64,000 nucleotides of DNA from Actinoplanes octamycinicus (GCF_014205225.1 NZ_JACHNB010000001.1:10087501-10151500); one strand, 5' to 3'; shown: positions 1-8,505, numbered from the stretch's first letter. Made by a program: numbers and translations. The notes: generated from the sequence alone by a model not told the origin.

Positions 1-2
1 GG

Positions 3-296
3 ACCGAGACCACCCGGGACGGCAGCATCCGGATCACCACGGCCCGGTACGACCTGACCGGGCAGGGCCGGCTGGCCCTGGTCGCCGATCAGGGCACGAT
101 GGCCGGTTCCGCGCACTGCACCAACCGGGTCCGGCCGGCCGCCGGCGCGACCGCCACCGAGCGCCCGAACCTGCTGCTCTGCTGGCGCACCTCGCCCACC
201 CGCAGCGTGGTGACGCTGGCGGTGAACCGGAGCGGCCGCCCGGCGGCGAGCGGAAGTGTCGCGGTGATCGAGCGCGAGTGGGCCGCACTCGACTGA
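3..296 (+). CDS. C-terminal fragment of an uncharacterised secreted/membrane protein (family X, copy 1)
   Basis: The gene is cut by the left window edge; the frame is open from base 3 and ends at a TGA at 294-296. About 97 residues are visible. They match the C-terminal domain of the proteins at 407 and 3327: an ARYDLTGQ motif near the start, a lone Cys (AHCT), then LLCWRTS, SVVTLAVN and a closing VAVIEREW. The conserved Cys pair suggests a disulfide in an exported domain. I do not recognise a named family and infer no function. Two paralogues and a subtilase follow within 4 kb, so the fragment belongs to a local gene family. Confidence 0.75.
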   Translation, partial: TETTRDGSIRITTARYDLTGQGRLALVADQGTMAGSAHCTNRVRPAAGATATERPNLLLCWRTSPTRSVVTLAVNRSGRPAASGSVAVIEREWAALD

Positions 297-406
297 CAAT
301 TGGCTGAATATTGCCCGATCTTGCCCCGATATGAACCTTTCTCCGAAACCATAGGTCCGCGACGACGCAAGGAAGACGCGACGACATGACCCGCGAAGGA
401 AACGAC

Positions 407-1150
407 ATGGCCAACGTTGACGAGAACCAGCCGGCTACGGACGGTCCCCAGCAGCCCCGGCGCCGGCGCGGTCTGATCATCGCCACCGGCGCCGCGGCGC
501 TCGCGGTCGGCGGGCTGGTGGCGCTGCAGATCGCGCCGGACCGGCAGACGGACCTCGCCCAGCCCAACACGCTGAACGGCCTGGTGCCCCCGTCGGTGAG
601 CGCGGCTCCGGCCGAGGCGAGCCCGTCGGCCGGGACCGGCTCGGCGGCACCGGACGCCGGCACCACCGCGCGCGGGAACGCGCTGGGCGTGGAGACCGGG
701 ACCGCCACGCCGAAGGCGACCACGAGCATGAGCGTCCAGGAGGAGATCGAGGCCGCCCGGGACGCCGCGGCCAAGGCCGGCTACCCGCTCAAGCGCCCCC
801 TCCAGCCGAAGCCGAAGACGAACGCGAGCGGCCCGGTCGAGGTCACCAACAAGGGGACGCTCAAGGAGGACGGCGCCACCCTGCGGACGGTCTCCGCCCG
901 GTACGACCTGACCGGTCAGCGCGAGCTGCTCTGGACGGCCGGCGAGTCGAAGAAGGTCGGCAAGGCCGAGTGCACCCAGACGTTCCGGTTCGACAACGAC
1001 AGCAAGCCGAAGGAGCGCTCCACCATGCTGCTCTGCTGGCGCACCTCGGACGCCAAGAGCGTGCTGACCGTGGCGGTCACGATGAAGGGCCGGCCGTCGG
1101 CCAAGAAGACGGTCGCCGCCCTGGAGAAGAAGTGGAAGCAGATGGGCTGA
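407..1150 (+). CDS. uncharacterised membrane-anchored protein (family X, copy 2)
   Basis: About 247 residues. I chose the ATG at 407 because GAAGGA sits 6 nt upstream; an in-frame ATG at 386 is possible. The N-terminus has an Arg-rich stretch and one hydrophobic segment (about residues 22-45, RRRGLIIATG...), so it is a type II single-pass or signal-anchored protein. A low-complexity Ala/Pro/Ser/Thr linker of about 80 residues follows, then a charged stretch. The conserved C-terminal domain has SARYDLTGQ, ECTQTFRF, MLLCWRTS and VAALEKKW. The same domain is seen at 3-296 and 3327-4013. Function unknown. The layout (anchor, flexible linker, small two-Cys domain) suggests a wall-spanning or surface-sensing protein, which is inference. 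Confidence 0.8.
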   Translation: MANVDENQPATDGPQQPRRRRGLIIATGAAALAVGGLVALQIAPDRQTDLAQPNTLNGLVPPSVSAAPAEASPSAGTGSAAPDAGTTARGNALGVETGTATPKATTSMSVQEEIEAARDAAAKAGYPLKRPLQPKPKTNASGPVEVTNKGTLKEDGATLRTVSARYDLTGQRELLWTAGESKKVGKAECTQTFRFDNDSKPKERSTMLLCWRTSDAKSVLTVAVTMKGRPSAKKTVAALEKKWKQMG

Positions 1151-1165
1151 CCGGGGGAAACGACG

Positions 1166-1196
1166 AGGTCCGGGGTGGCGGCGCCACCCCGGACCT
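1166..1196. terminator. bidirectional hairpin terminator
   Basis: A perfect 13-bp stem (AGGTCCGGGGTGG / CCACCCCGGACCT) with a 5-nt loop lies between the stops of the convergent genes ending at 1150 (+) and 1221 (-). It lacks a strong T tract on either side, as is common in high-GC actinobacteria. Confidence 0.75.
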
Positions 1197-1220
1197 GGTC
1201 TGTCGTTCCGGCGGGAGATG

Positions 1221-3125
1221 TCAGGCGGCGACGGCCGCGCTGGTCACCCCGAGGATCCCGGTGCTGTCCGGCACCACGACCCGGTACTTGCGGCCGCTCA
1301 CCGCGCCGCTGACCGTCACCTTCGCGGCGGCCGGGTACGTGATCGCCTGCACCCACTGGTTGTTCACCAGCTGCTCGACCACCACGGTCTGCCCGTTGAC
1401 CCCGCCGAGCTGGACGCTGAGCGTGCCCTTAGCGGTACGGGTGACCGTCGCCGTGGCCCGCACCGTGTAGCTCGACACCGGCGAGACCGCGACCAGGTTG
1501 GTCGCCGAGGCGGCCACCTTGACCTGGACCTGGAAGCCCTTGGTCGCGGACCGGGTGACCGGCACCGTGCCACTGGTCGTGGTCACCACGTCGCCGCACT
1601 TCTCGGTGCCGCCGGTCTCGGTCACGCAGACCGACACCGTCTTGCGCGCCCACGCCTTGCCCGCCGCGGTCACCGTGAACGTGGTGGCGGTCGAGGTGCC
1701 GTACTTGACCTCGCGCGTCGTCACGTTCGACTTGATGGCCAGGGTGGCCGGCGCCGCGGTGGTGCTGGGCGTCGGGGAGGCCGACTTCGACGGAGACGGG
1801 GCGGACGAGGACGGGGCCGGAGCCGGCGACGACGAGGTGGACGACGGGGACGGCGCCACCGACAGCGACGGCGCGGCGGTCGGAGCGGCGGTCGGAGCGG
1901 CGGTGGGCGCCGAGGTCGGGGCGGTCACGGCCGCCAAGGCCGCCACGGCGTTCACCCGGCCGTACCCGAAATCGTTGTCCTTGCCGGCGGTCCCGAGGTC
2001 GACCGCGGACGTCTCCATCGCCTTCTCGATCTGGTCCGGGGTCAGGCCCGGGTTGACCGACTTGAGCAGCGCGGCCAGGCCCGCCACGTGCGGCGACGCC
2101 ATCGAGGTGCCGCTCATCGTGCCGTAGCTGTTGCCCAGCGCCGCCGGGTAGGTGCTCAGGATCGCGCTGCCGGGCGCCGCCACGTCCACGTAGCTGCCGG
2201 CGTTCGAGTAGTAGGCCACCTTGTCCGCGGAGTCGGTCGCGGCGACCGCGATCACCCCGGTGTCCGCGGCCGGGTAGCTGACCGGGCTGCCCTCCTCGCG
2301 CTCGTTGCCGGCCGCCGCGATCACCGTGACGCCCTTGCCGCGGGCGTAGGCGATCGCGTTGCTGACCGCGGTGACCTTGGTGTCCGAGCCGAGCGACATG
2401 TTGATCACCTGGGCGCCGTTGTCGGCGGCCCAGACGATGCCCTCGGCGGCGTCCGACATGTAGCCGGAGCCGTCCTTGCCGAGCACCCGCACCGGAAGGA
2501 TCTTGGCGTCCGGCGCCACCGAGGAGACGCCGACGGTGTTGCCGGTGACCGCGCCGATGGTGCCGGCCACGTGAGTGCCGTGCCCGTTCGGGTCGATGTT
2601 GCCGCCGGCCTTGTCGGTGGTGGCGTCCCAGCCGGTCAGCACCTTGCCGCTGAGGTCGACGTTGGTGGCGTCCACCCCGGTGTCGATCACCGCGACGGTC
2701 ACCCCGGCGCCGGTCGAGGTCTGCCACGCGTCGACCGCGCGCATCGTGCTCAGGTCCCACTGCCGGCTGCGGTAGAGGTCGCTGCCGGTCGGCGCGCCCA
2801 GCGCGACCGCCTTGGCGTCGATCTCCACGCCGACCGCGTTCTCCGCGCGCTGCGCCTGCTCGACGAGCTTCTTGGCGGCGGCCTTGTCGGTGGCCTGCTT
2901 GACCGTGACGACGGGGCGGCCCTCGGAGTCGAGCGTGGTGCTGACCACCCGGGCCGGCTCCGCCTCCGACACCGTCGCCGGCACCAGCTGCTCCGCGCTC
3001 GCGGTCAGGCCGTAGGTCACCGGCTTCCACTCCGTGGTGCCGGTGGGCAGCGCGTACACACCGACGGCGGCCAGGGCGCCCACGGCCACGGCTCCGGCGG
3101 CGTACCGGCGCAGCTGAACCTTCAT
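1221..3125 (-). CDS. secreted subtilisin-like serine protease (S8 family)
   Basis: A 634-residue exported endopeptidase. The ATG at 3125 (MKVQLRRY) has GGAGG 7 nt upstream; an ATG two codons earlier lies too close to that site. A signal peptide (residues 1 to about 28) is followed by a propeptide-like region. The S8 catalytic domain has Asp in AVIDTGVD (about 148), His in GHGTHVAGT (about 182), the oxyanion Asn in AAAGNE (about 274) and Ser in GTSMASPHVAG (about 341). After about residue 420 there is a PTAAPTAAP linker, a Ser/Pro-rich stretch and a C-terminal beta-rich domain of about 170 residues with one Cys pair (VCVTETGG, EKCGD). A close paralogue lies at 17271. It sits between two family X genes, convergent with one and divergent from the other. 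The substrate is unknown. Confidence 0.93.
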   Translation of the reverse strand: MKVQLRRYAAGAVAVGALAAVGVYALPTGTTEWKPVTYGLTASAEQLVPATVSEAEPARVVSTTLDSEGRPVVTVKQATDKAAAKKLVEQAQRAENAVGVEIDAKAVALGAPTGSDLYRSRQWDLSTMRAVDAWQTSTGAGVTVAVIDTGVDATNVDLSGKVLTGWDATTDKAGGNIDPNGHGTHVAGTIGAVTGNTVGVSSVAPDAKILPVRVLGKDGSGYMSDAAEGIVWAADNGAQVINMSLGSDTKVTAVSNAIAYARGKGVTVIAAAGNEREEGSPVSYPAADTGVIAVAATDSADKVAYYSNAGSYVDVAAPGSAILSTYPAALGNSYGTMSGTSMASPHVAGLAALLKSVNPGLTPDQIEKAMETSAVDLGTAGKDNDFGYGRVNAVAALAAVTAPTSAPTAAPTAAPTAAPSLSVAPSPSSTSSSPAPAPSSSAPSPSKSASPTPSTTAAPATLAIKSNVTTREVKYGTSTATTFTVTAAGKAWARKTVSVCVTETGGTEKCGDVVTTTSGTVPVTRSATKGFQVQVKVAASATNLVAVSPVSSYTVRATATVTRTAKGTLSVQLGGVNGQTVVVEQLVNNQWVQAITYPAAAKVTVSGAVSGRKYRVVVPDSTGILGVTSAAVAA

Positions 3126-3326
3126 TGACATTCCTCCCGATCGCTTGCGAAGACCACCTTCGGGCGGCCGGGTTGCCGCGCCGGCGGCACGCCGGTAGCG
3201 AACGGGTTGCCGGTTCGCAGGGGTTCCGGCGAACTGCCCGAACCCCGCGGCCGGCCGGGAGACGATGGGGAATTCCGGGGCGCATCGCAGCAAAGCGCCC
3301 ACACAGACTCGCGAAAGGTTGAGGAC

Positions 3327-4013
3327 ATGCGCAGCACATCGGCTTCCGCACGCCGCACCCGCCGCTCGCAAGCGATCTTCGGCGCCTCCGCCCTGGCCGC
3401 ACTCGCTCTCGGCGGCGCGCTCGTCGCCACCCAGCACTCCGGTGATCAGGAGAGCAAGGCAGAGCCGGGGCGGGCCAGGATGCCGGCGGCCACCGGCCAG
3501 GCCGGCTCGACGAGAGCCGGCGCGGACAAGGCCGCCCCGAAAGAGGCCGAGGCGAAACAGCAGACTCAGGATGGGGCGGTGGCAAAGCAGCCGCGGACCA
3601 AGGAGGAGCGCATCGCCGCGGTACGCGAGGCGGCGGCCAAGCACACCACGAAGATCAACTATCCGCTGCCCCCGCCGCCCAGCGGCCGCATGCTGACCGA
3701 CGCCGAACTCCACGCCAAGGTGACCCGGGACGGTGGCGAGACGCGCCGGCTCTACTCGGCCCGGACCGACCTCACCGGCCAGAAGGAACTGGCCTGGGTC
3801 ACCGAGGACCACCAGACGATCGGCGCGGTGAGCTGCACGGACAAGGTCCGCTTCAGCGCCACCACCCCGGCGAAGGCCCGGCCCACCCTGCTGATCTGCT
3901 GGCGGATCAGCGACGCCCGGAGCGTCTACACGGTCGCCGTCAACCCGGACGGCAAGCCGTCACTGAAGCGCAGCGTCGCCGCGATCGAGAAGGAATGGTC
4001 GCGGATGGCCTGA
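3327..4013 (+). CDS. uncharacterised membrane-anchored protein (family X, copy 3)
   Basis: 228 residues from the ATG at 3327 (AAAGG about 9 nt upstream). One N-terminal hydrophobic segment (about 20-37) follows an Arg-rich start. A charged Ala/Lys/Glu-rich linker leads to the conserved C-terminal domain: SARTDLTGQKEL, a Cys in VSCTDKVRF, LLICWRISDARSV, and VAAIEKEW. It is divergent from the subtilase at 3125 with about 200 bp between the starts, so the two may share a promoter region. Function unknown. It is the third copy of the family in 4 kb, each copy beside or near the protease. Confidence 0.82.
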   Translation: MRSTSASARRTRRSQAIFGASALAALALGGALVATQHSGDQESKAEPGRARMPAATGQAGSTRAGADKAAPKEAEAKQQTQDGAVAKQPRTKEERIAAVREAAAKHTTKINYPLPPPPSGRMLTDAELHAKVTRDGGETRRLYSARTDLTGQKELAWVTEDHQTIGAVSCTDKVRFSATTPAKARPTLLICWRISDARSVYTVAVNPDGKPSLKRSVAAIEKEWSRMA

Positions 4014-4028
4014 CGGCCACCACACGGA

Positions 4029-4063
4029 AAAGCGGCCCGGAGCTTGTGGCTCCGGGCCGCTTT
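4029..4063. terminator. bidirectional hairpin terminator with A/T flanks
   Basis: A perfect 15-bp stem (AAAGCGGCCCGGAGC and its complement) has a 5-nt loop and A/T runs at the base on both sides. It lies between the convergent genes ending at 4013 (+) and 4115 (-) and fits a Rho-independent terminator working in both directions. Confidence 0.88.
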
Positions 4064-4114
4064 CGCTTGCGGTCATTTCATTTCCGGTACGGCGGAAGCA
4101 CCGCCGCGGGCCGG

Positions 4115-5362
4115 TCAGTACGGCGCGACGGTGAACGTCGAACCGCTGCTGATGATCGACGGGTTCGCCGTCGCCACGTCGGCCGCCTGGTCGGAAGCGT
4201 TCTCCACCACGGTCAGGGTGTAAGTGCCCTCAGCGATGTTGTCCGCCGGATCCGCATCCGTGGCACCGTCAGCGCCGTTGAGGTCGAGGCTGCAGATCAG
4301 CTCGGTGTCGTCGATGACGAGGACGCCGGTGCATTCGGCCACCGCCGTGCTGGTCGAACCCACCGCGTAAGGCGCGTCGAGGAGCAGCACCCGGGCCACC
4401 TCGGAGTCGTTGTCAGAGTTGGCGTCCGGAAGAATGAAGTCCTGGAAGCCCACCCCACGGACATCGATGTCGACCGAGGTCGTGTTCGGGGAGGTGTTCG
4501 GCGTGACGGTGACACCGTTGCTGTAGCTGAACGGGATCGGCGCGTCGTTGGTGGCGTTGCTGTTGTCCTGCGGCAGGTTGTTGTTGTCCGGGTCCAGGCT
4601 GCTCACCGTGCCACCGCTGGTGCTGACGATCACCGCAAGAGCGGAGTCCGGTGCGTGCTGAGGCGTGACGGCGGTGAAGCTGGTGCCGGAGCTGTTCATC
4701 TTGATGTTGGTCAGCGCCGCCCCGCCGATGGTGGCGGTCGTCGCACCAGCCGTCGTCGCGAAGCCCTCGCCGTTGATCGTGATGGTCTGACCGCCGAGCG
4801 ACGGGCTGCTGGCCGGAGTGATGCTGGTGATCTTCGGCCGGGCGTTGATGGTGTAGGTGGTGGTGGCCAGCAGCGAGCTGGTGCTGGTGTCGTAGACGCA
4901 GACGTTCCACTTCGACGTTGTCTGGCCACTGACCAGAGACAGCCCGGTCGGCACGGTGAAAGCGATCTTCGTGGTGGACACCCGCTTCACGCCGGTGGCG
5001 TTCTGGACACCCGCGGTCGTGGTGCCGCCGGACGCGGCCACCGACGCGGCCGGCCTCGGGCTGGCGGTCTGGCTGGCCGCGGCGCCGTAGCAGCTCGTGT
5101 TGCTGGTCCCGTAGAACTGGAACTGGACCGCGAGCGTCGACCCGTCCGGGAACGGCGACGGGTTGGCCGTCGTAGGCGTCGCAGTACCGGTCAGCGCGTT
5201 GCCGCCGGCGCTCGGCCCGGTGGTGGAGCTCAGGATGAGCGCTACCGGCGCGGCGTACGCCGGCAGGTCAGCGGTCGCGACGGCGACGCCGGCAGCTGCC
5301 GTCCCCAGGGCAACGGCACCGTAGAGCCACTTCTGCCGGGTGGCCTTCTTGGACTTGTTCAT
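4115..5362 (-). CDS. secreted IPT/TIG-domain protein (short form)
   Basis: 415 residues. The ATG at 5362 (MNKSKKATRQ) has AGGAGG 7 nt upstream. A Lys-rich signal peptide with a hydrophobic core runs to about residue 37. The N-terminal half is Ser/Thr-rich with beta-sandwich character and one Cys pair. A recognisable IPT/TIG domain follows at about residues 205-290 (ITSITPASSPSLGGQTITI, GEGF, TPQHAP). The last about 130 residues form a module shared with the large protein at 5609-8134: VTPNTSPNT, RGVGF, AECTGVLVIDD with a second Cys, GTYTLTVV, GSTFTVAP. It probably acts at the cell surface as an adhesive or structural protein. No catalytic motif is visible. Confidence 0.82.
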   Translation of the reverse strand: MNKSKKATRQKWLYGAVALGTAAAGVAVATADLPAYAAPVALILSSTTGPSAGGNALTGTATPTTANPSPFPDGSTLAVQFQFYGTSNTSCYGAAASQTASPRPAASVAASGGTTTAGVQNATGVKRVSTTKIAFTVPTGLSLVSGQTTSKWNVCVYDTSTSSLLATTTYTINARPKITSITPASSPSLGGQTITINGEGFATTAGATTATIGGAALTNIKMNSSGTSFTAVTPQHAPDSALAVIVSTSGGTVSSLDPDNNNLPQDNSNATNDAPIPFSYSNGVTVTPNTSPNTTSVDIDVRGVGFQDFILPDANSDNDSEVARVLLLDAPYAVGSTSTAVAECTGVLVIDDTELICSLDLNGADGATDADPADNIAEGTYTLTVVENASDQAADVATANPSIISSGSTFTVAPY

Positions 5363-5450
5363 GCAGATCCTCCTACGGCCTTCGGAGACCGCGTCGGTCG
5401 GATTGGGGGGCCCGGAGAGTCGTCGACGGGCCATCTCGCCTCGGAGCGTA
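5363..5450 (-). promoter_or_regulatory. structured 5' leader of the short IPT gene
   Basis: Read on the minus strand, the leader shares three blocks in the same order with the leader of the gene at 8134: GCGAGATGGCCCG, CGACGCGGTC and CCGTAGGAGGA (the ribosome-binding site). A GGCCCG/CGGGCC stem and a weak GGTC/GGCC stem just before the Shine-Dalgarno can be drawn. It matches no riboswitch class I can name. Confidence 0.45.
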
Positions 5451-5549
5451 TCGCCGCAAATGCGCTCAATTCTGGACAGTGACGAAATTGGTGAGATTTA
5501 CTCCTGTGTGCTGGTGAGACCCGGTCGGACGCCCGATGAGCACGCCAAA

Positions 5550-5578
5550 CGGCCCGGAGTCCGAGGGACTCCGGGCCG
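5550..5578 (-). terminator. hairpin terminator of the large IPT gene
   Basis: A perfect 13-bp stem (CGGCCCGGAGTCC / GGACTCCGGGCCG) with a 3-nt loop lies about 30 bp past the stop at 5609. On the minus strand it is followed by TTTGG. It separates the large IPT gene from the short one downstream. Confidence 0.8.
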
Positions 5579-5608
5579 CCGACTTGTCGCAGGAGAACTA
5601 AGCGTCGA

Positions 5609-8134
5609 TCAGGAGTTGGTCACCGTGAAGGTGGCTCCGGGCGTGACGACGCTCTGGCTGTAGGTCGGGTCGCCGGTGTTGGCAGCGGGAGAACCGTTGG
5701 AGACGAAGGTCAGCGTGTACGCACCGGCCGGGACCGGAACGTTGGGAATGACCACCACATCGGCAGTCGACGCGTTCGGGGCAACACCCGACAGCACCGC
5801 CGTGTCAGCGGCCTCGTCGACACTCAGGACCTGTCGCGGAGCCGCGTAGTTGGTTCCGGTGATCCACCGGCCGATATCCGCCTTCGTCAGGATGCCGTCG
5901 GCGAACGAGACGTTCGCGGTACCATTGCCGACCACGGTCAGGGAGCCCCGGGCGTTCGCGGCACCGATGGTCGCCTGCATGGCCACACCAGCGGTCGCCG
6001 CCTTGGAGAGTACCGCGCTGGTGCCGGCAGCCGTGACCTCACGGATGACCGTGCCCGCCGGGATGCCCGCACCGGTGATGACCTTGCCGACGTCACTCTG
6101 CAGGAAGGTGGAGGTCGTGATGGTCACGACCTTGCTGCCGGACACCGGCGTCACCTCGCCGGCCCCGGTCTGCCGGGAAGCAACGTTGGCAGGCGGGATG
6201 TTGAGCCGCTGCGTCAGGTTCAGGATGCAGGCGGCCTCGTTGTCACTGATGACCAGCACGTCGGTGCATTCCGCGATGGCGGGGTTCACCATGATGCCGC
6301 TGGAAGTGGCCACCTCGGTCGGATCGTACTCACCCCGAGCCAGGTAGATGTGCGCCTGGGCCTGCGACCCGTTGAAGGTGGCCGAGGACAGCCCGACACC
6401 CCGGATCGCCAGGTTCACCGCGACCGCGGTGTTCGGGGCGGTGTTCGGCGTCGCCTCGATCGCCGGGACGAAGCTGTACGCCGACGGCAGGCTCACGCTG
6501 CCGTTCGGAGTGTTGACCGTCAGGATGACGTTCGACTCCTTGGCGTGCATCGGCGTCCGGGCGGTGAACGACGTGGAGTTCACCGGCGTGACGTCGAGCA
6601 GCGGAACCCCACCCAGCGTGGCCGTGATCGAGCCCGCGGCGGTCGTCAGGTTGGCGCCCGAGACGGTGATCTCGGTGCCACCCAGCACGGTGCCGGCCGC
6701 CGGCGTGACGCCGGACAGCGTGGGCGCGGTCGCCGAGGTGTAGGAAGCGGCGCTCAGCAGCGTGCTCGAACCGGTGTTACCACCGTAGATGCACATCTGG
6801 TACTCGGTCGCCGCGGCATTCGTCAGCGGCAGCGCCGGCACCGTGACCGCAGCACGGTAGTTCGACAGCTTGCGCGAAGCCACCGTGGTCGCGACGGTCC
6901 CGGTCGTGGTGTAGAAGGCCGGGCACTGGTCCAGCTTGGTGAACACCACGTACGGGGTGGTGACACCACTCAGGAAGGCCGCCGTTGACGTCGCCGTCAC
7001 ACCGTTGCCACCCGCGGCGGTGCCCACCGTGCTGCTGAGCGTGACCGCCGGGACGTTGATGGTGTAGCTGCTCGTGCCGACCAGCGTGTCACCGCTGCTC
7101 GATCCGCCGTAGAAGCAGACGCTGTACGGGGTGGAGACGTTGGTCGCGTTCGCACCCGCCGGCAGCACACCGGTCACGGTCGTGGCCGACACCTTGGTCA
7201 CGCTGGTCACCGCGGCGGTGCCCGGCGTGCCGTAGGTGGCCGGGCATCCCGTCGCCGAGAAGCGGATGCCTGGAGTGGACGCGAACGTCCCGACGTTGGT
7301 CGGCACCGTGAAGGTGATCGTGTTGCCCGCGCCGGGCGCGCCGTTCGTCGGGTTCGCCGTGACACTGGGCGTCTGGGTGAAGGCGAGCGGACCGGCCACT
7401 GCCGCGCCGCTGGCGTTGGTGTTGTTCTTGTAGACACACAGGTTCATCGCCTGCGGAGCGCCACTGGTCAGCGTCACACCGGTGGGGATGTTGAAGGTCG
7501 CGGTGGTGTTGTCGACCTTGTTCGCGCCGGTCGCGGCGTAGGCCACCTTGTCGGTGATCGTGGTGGTGTAGTTCGCCGGACAGGTCGAGTTGTTGGTGTA
7601 GATCGCCGCCGGCGTTCCGGTCGCGAACGCGTCGCTGGCAGCGGCCTTCACCGTCACCGTGGTTCCGGTCGGACCACCCGAGGTCGAGAGCGCCGGCTGC
7701 ACCGTGAAGATGTTGCCGGGGTCGTCGTTGACCAGGGTCGTCGCCGTGGCGCCGTAAACGCACACGCGGTACTGCTTCGCGGCGCCGCCGGCCGGCACGG
7801 CCAGACCGGCCGGCACGGTGAACTGCAACGTGTCGTTCGTACCCGCGAGCTTGGCCACGTTCGTCGCGGCGGTCGCGTTGGGACCCAGCGAGGTGTAGTC
7901 GGCTGGGCAGCTTGCGAGGGACGACGAGAAGGCCGCCGTCGGCGTTCCGGTGGAGAACGCAGTCGTGGTGGCGACGAAGGTGATCTGGGTGCCGGCGGGG
8001 CCGCTGGTCGGGGTGATGCTGGTCGGCGCGACGGCGAGTGCCATCGTCGGCGCGGCTAGTAGGGCGGCCCCCACCACCCCTGTGGACAGCCCGGCGGCGT
8101 ACGCCAGCCGGGTTTTGTTGCGGGACTTACGCAT
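5609..8134 (-). CDS. large secreted IPT/TIG-domain surface protein
   Basis: 841 residues. The ATG at 8134 (MRKSRNKTRL) has AGGAGG 7 nt upstream. A signal peptide runs to about residue 33. The N-terminal two thirds consist of several related beta-sandwich units of about 100-120 residues; several carry a pair of Cys in CPADYTS / CVYGATA-like contexts (CPANYTT, CPATYGT, CPAFYTT). A clear IPT/TIG domain follows (VLGGTEITVSGANL, TPMHAKE). The C-terminal module shared with the gene at 4115 carries AECTDVLVISD, an inserted stretch, and GAYTLTFVSNG. It reads as a repeat-built surface protein with disulfide-stapled units. No enzyme motif is seen. It lies upstream of the short gene on the same strand, with a terminator between. 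Confidence 0.82.
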   Translation of the reverse strand: MRKSRNKTRLAYAAGLSTGVVGAALLAAPTMALAVAPTSITPTSGPAGTQITFVATTTAFSTGTPTAAFSSSLASCPADYTSLGPNATAATNVAKLAGTNDTLQFTVPAGLAVPAGGAAKQYRVCVYGATATTLVNDDPGNIFTVQPALSTSGGPTGTTVTVKAAASDAFATGTPAAIYTNNSTCPANYTTTITDKVAYAATGANKVDNTTATFNIPTGVTLTSGAPQAMNLCVYKNNTNASGAAVAGPLAFTQTPSVTANPTNGAPGAGNTITFTVPTNVGTFASTPGIRFSATGCPATYGTPGTAAVTSVTKVSATTVTGVLPAGANATNVSTPYSVCFYGGSSSGDTLVGTSSYTINVPAVTLSSTVGTAAGGNGVTATSTAAFLSGVTTPYVVFTKLDQCPAFYTTTGTVATTVASRKLSNYRAAVTVPALPLTNAAATEYQMCIYGGNTGSSTLLSAASYTSATAPTLSGVTPAAGTVLGGTEITVSGANLTTAAGSITATLGGVPLLDVTPVNSTSFTARTPMHAKESNVILTVNTPNGSVSLPSAYSFVPAIEATPNTAPNTAVAVNLAIRGVGLSSATFNGSQAQAHIYLARGEYDPTEVATSSGIMVNPAIAECTDVLVISDNEAACILNLTQRLNIPPANVASRQTGAGEVTPVSGSKVVTITTSTFLQSDVGKVITGAGIPAGTVIREVTAAGTSAVLSKAATAGVAMQATIGAANARGSLTVVGNGTANVSFADGILTKADIGRWITGTNYAAPRQVLSVDEAADTAVLSGVAPNASTADVVVIPNVPVPAGAYTLTFVSNGSPAANTGDPTYSQSVVTPGATFTVTNS

Positions 8135-8228
8135 GCGAGGTCCTCCTACGGGTCCTGCGGACCGCGTCGCTGGATTTTTAGGGCCCTGGCGCTCGGTGAA
8201 CCGTCGCGGGCCATCTCGCGGAAGCGTA
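8135..8228 (-). promoter_or_regulatory. structured 5' leader of the large IPT gene
   Basis: This is the second copy of the leader seen at 5363-5450. On the minus strand it reads GCGAGATGGCCCG, then CGACGCGGTC, then CCCGTAGGAGGA. Stems GGCCC/GGGCC and GGTCC/GGACC (loop GCA) fold with base changes relative to the first copy that keep pairing. The function is unproven; the folding next to the Shine-Dalgarno suggests control of translation. Confidence 0.45.
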
Positions 8229-8358
8229 ACTATTGCTGCCGGTTCGTCTGGGTAGAGTCGCAAACATCCTCATATGTCAGACAAACTCCTGGTAGGGTCG
8301 GTGACCCGCACGGCACCTCGACATATGCCGATGTGACGATCATCGACCGAAGAACAAC

Positions 8359-8401
8359 TAAGGGTCGGCTTCCCTAAATGTCTCAAGAAAGGCTGCCCTA
8401 A
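8359..8401. promoter_or_regulatory. two iron-box-like operator sites in tandem
   Basis: Two 19-bp sites at 8359-8377 and 8383-8401 share GGCTnCCCTAA as a direct repeat 24 bp apart. By my count they match the DtxR/IdeR iron box (TTAGGTTAGGCTAACCTAA) at about 14 and 13 of 19 positions. They lie about 105-145 bp before the DUF1540 gene. Binding by an iron regulator is inference. Confidence 0.4.
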
Positions 8402-8505
8402 CCATTCTTCTTTTCTCGGAATGTCATCCGGGGAAACGGTTTTGACCTCGAAGCGAGGGTTACATTCGGGGGCGAGAAAACCGGGGACCAGAGGGAGGAC
8501 GCGCG

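Noticed and set aside
1218..3128. Long open frame on the plus strand opposite the subtilase
   Set aside because: Arg/Gly/His-rich shadow of a high-GC gene; the minus strand carries a complete S8 protease with signal peptide and triad.
5363..5450. Assignment of the IPT leaders to a known c-di-GMP or ydaO riboswitch
   Set aside because: The conserved core words of those classes are not present; left as an unassigned leader.
8442..8466. TTGACC/TACATT promoter before the DUF1540 gene
   Set aside because: The spacer would be only 13 bp; the TACATT box alone may still be a -10.
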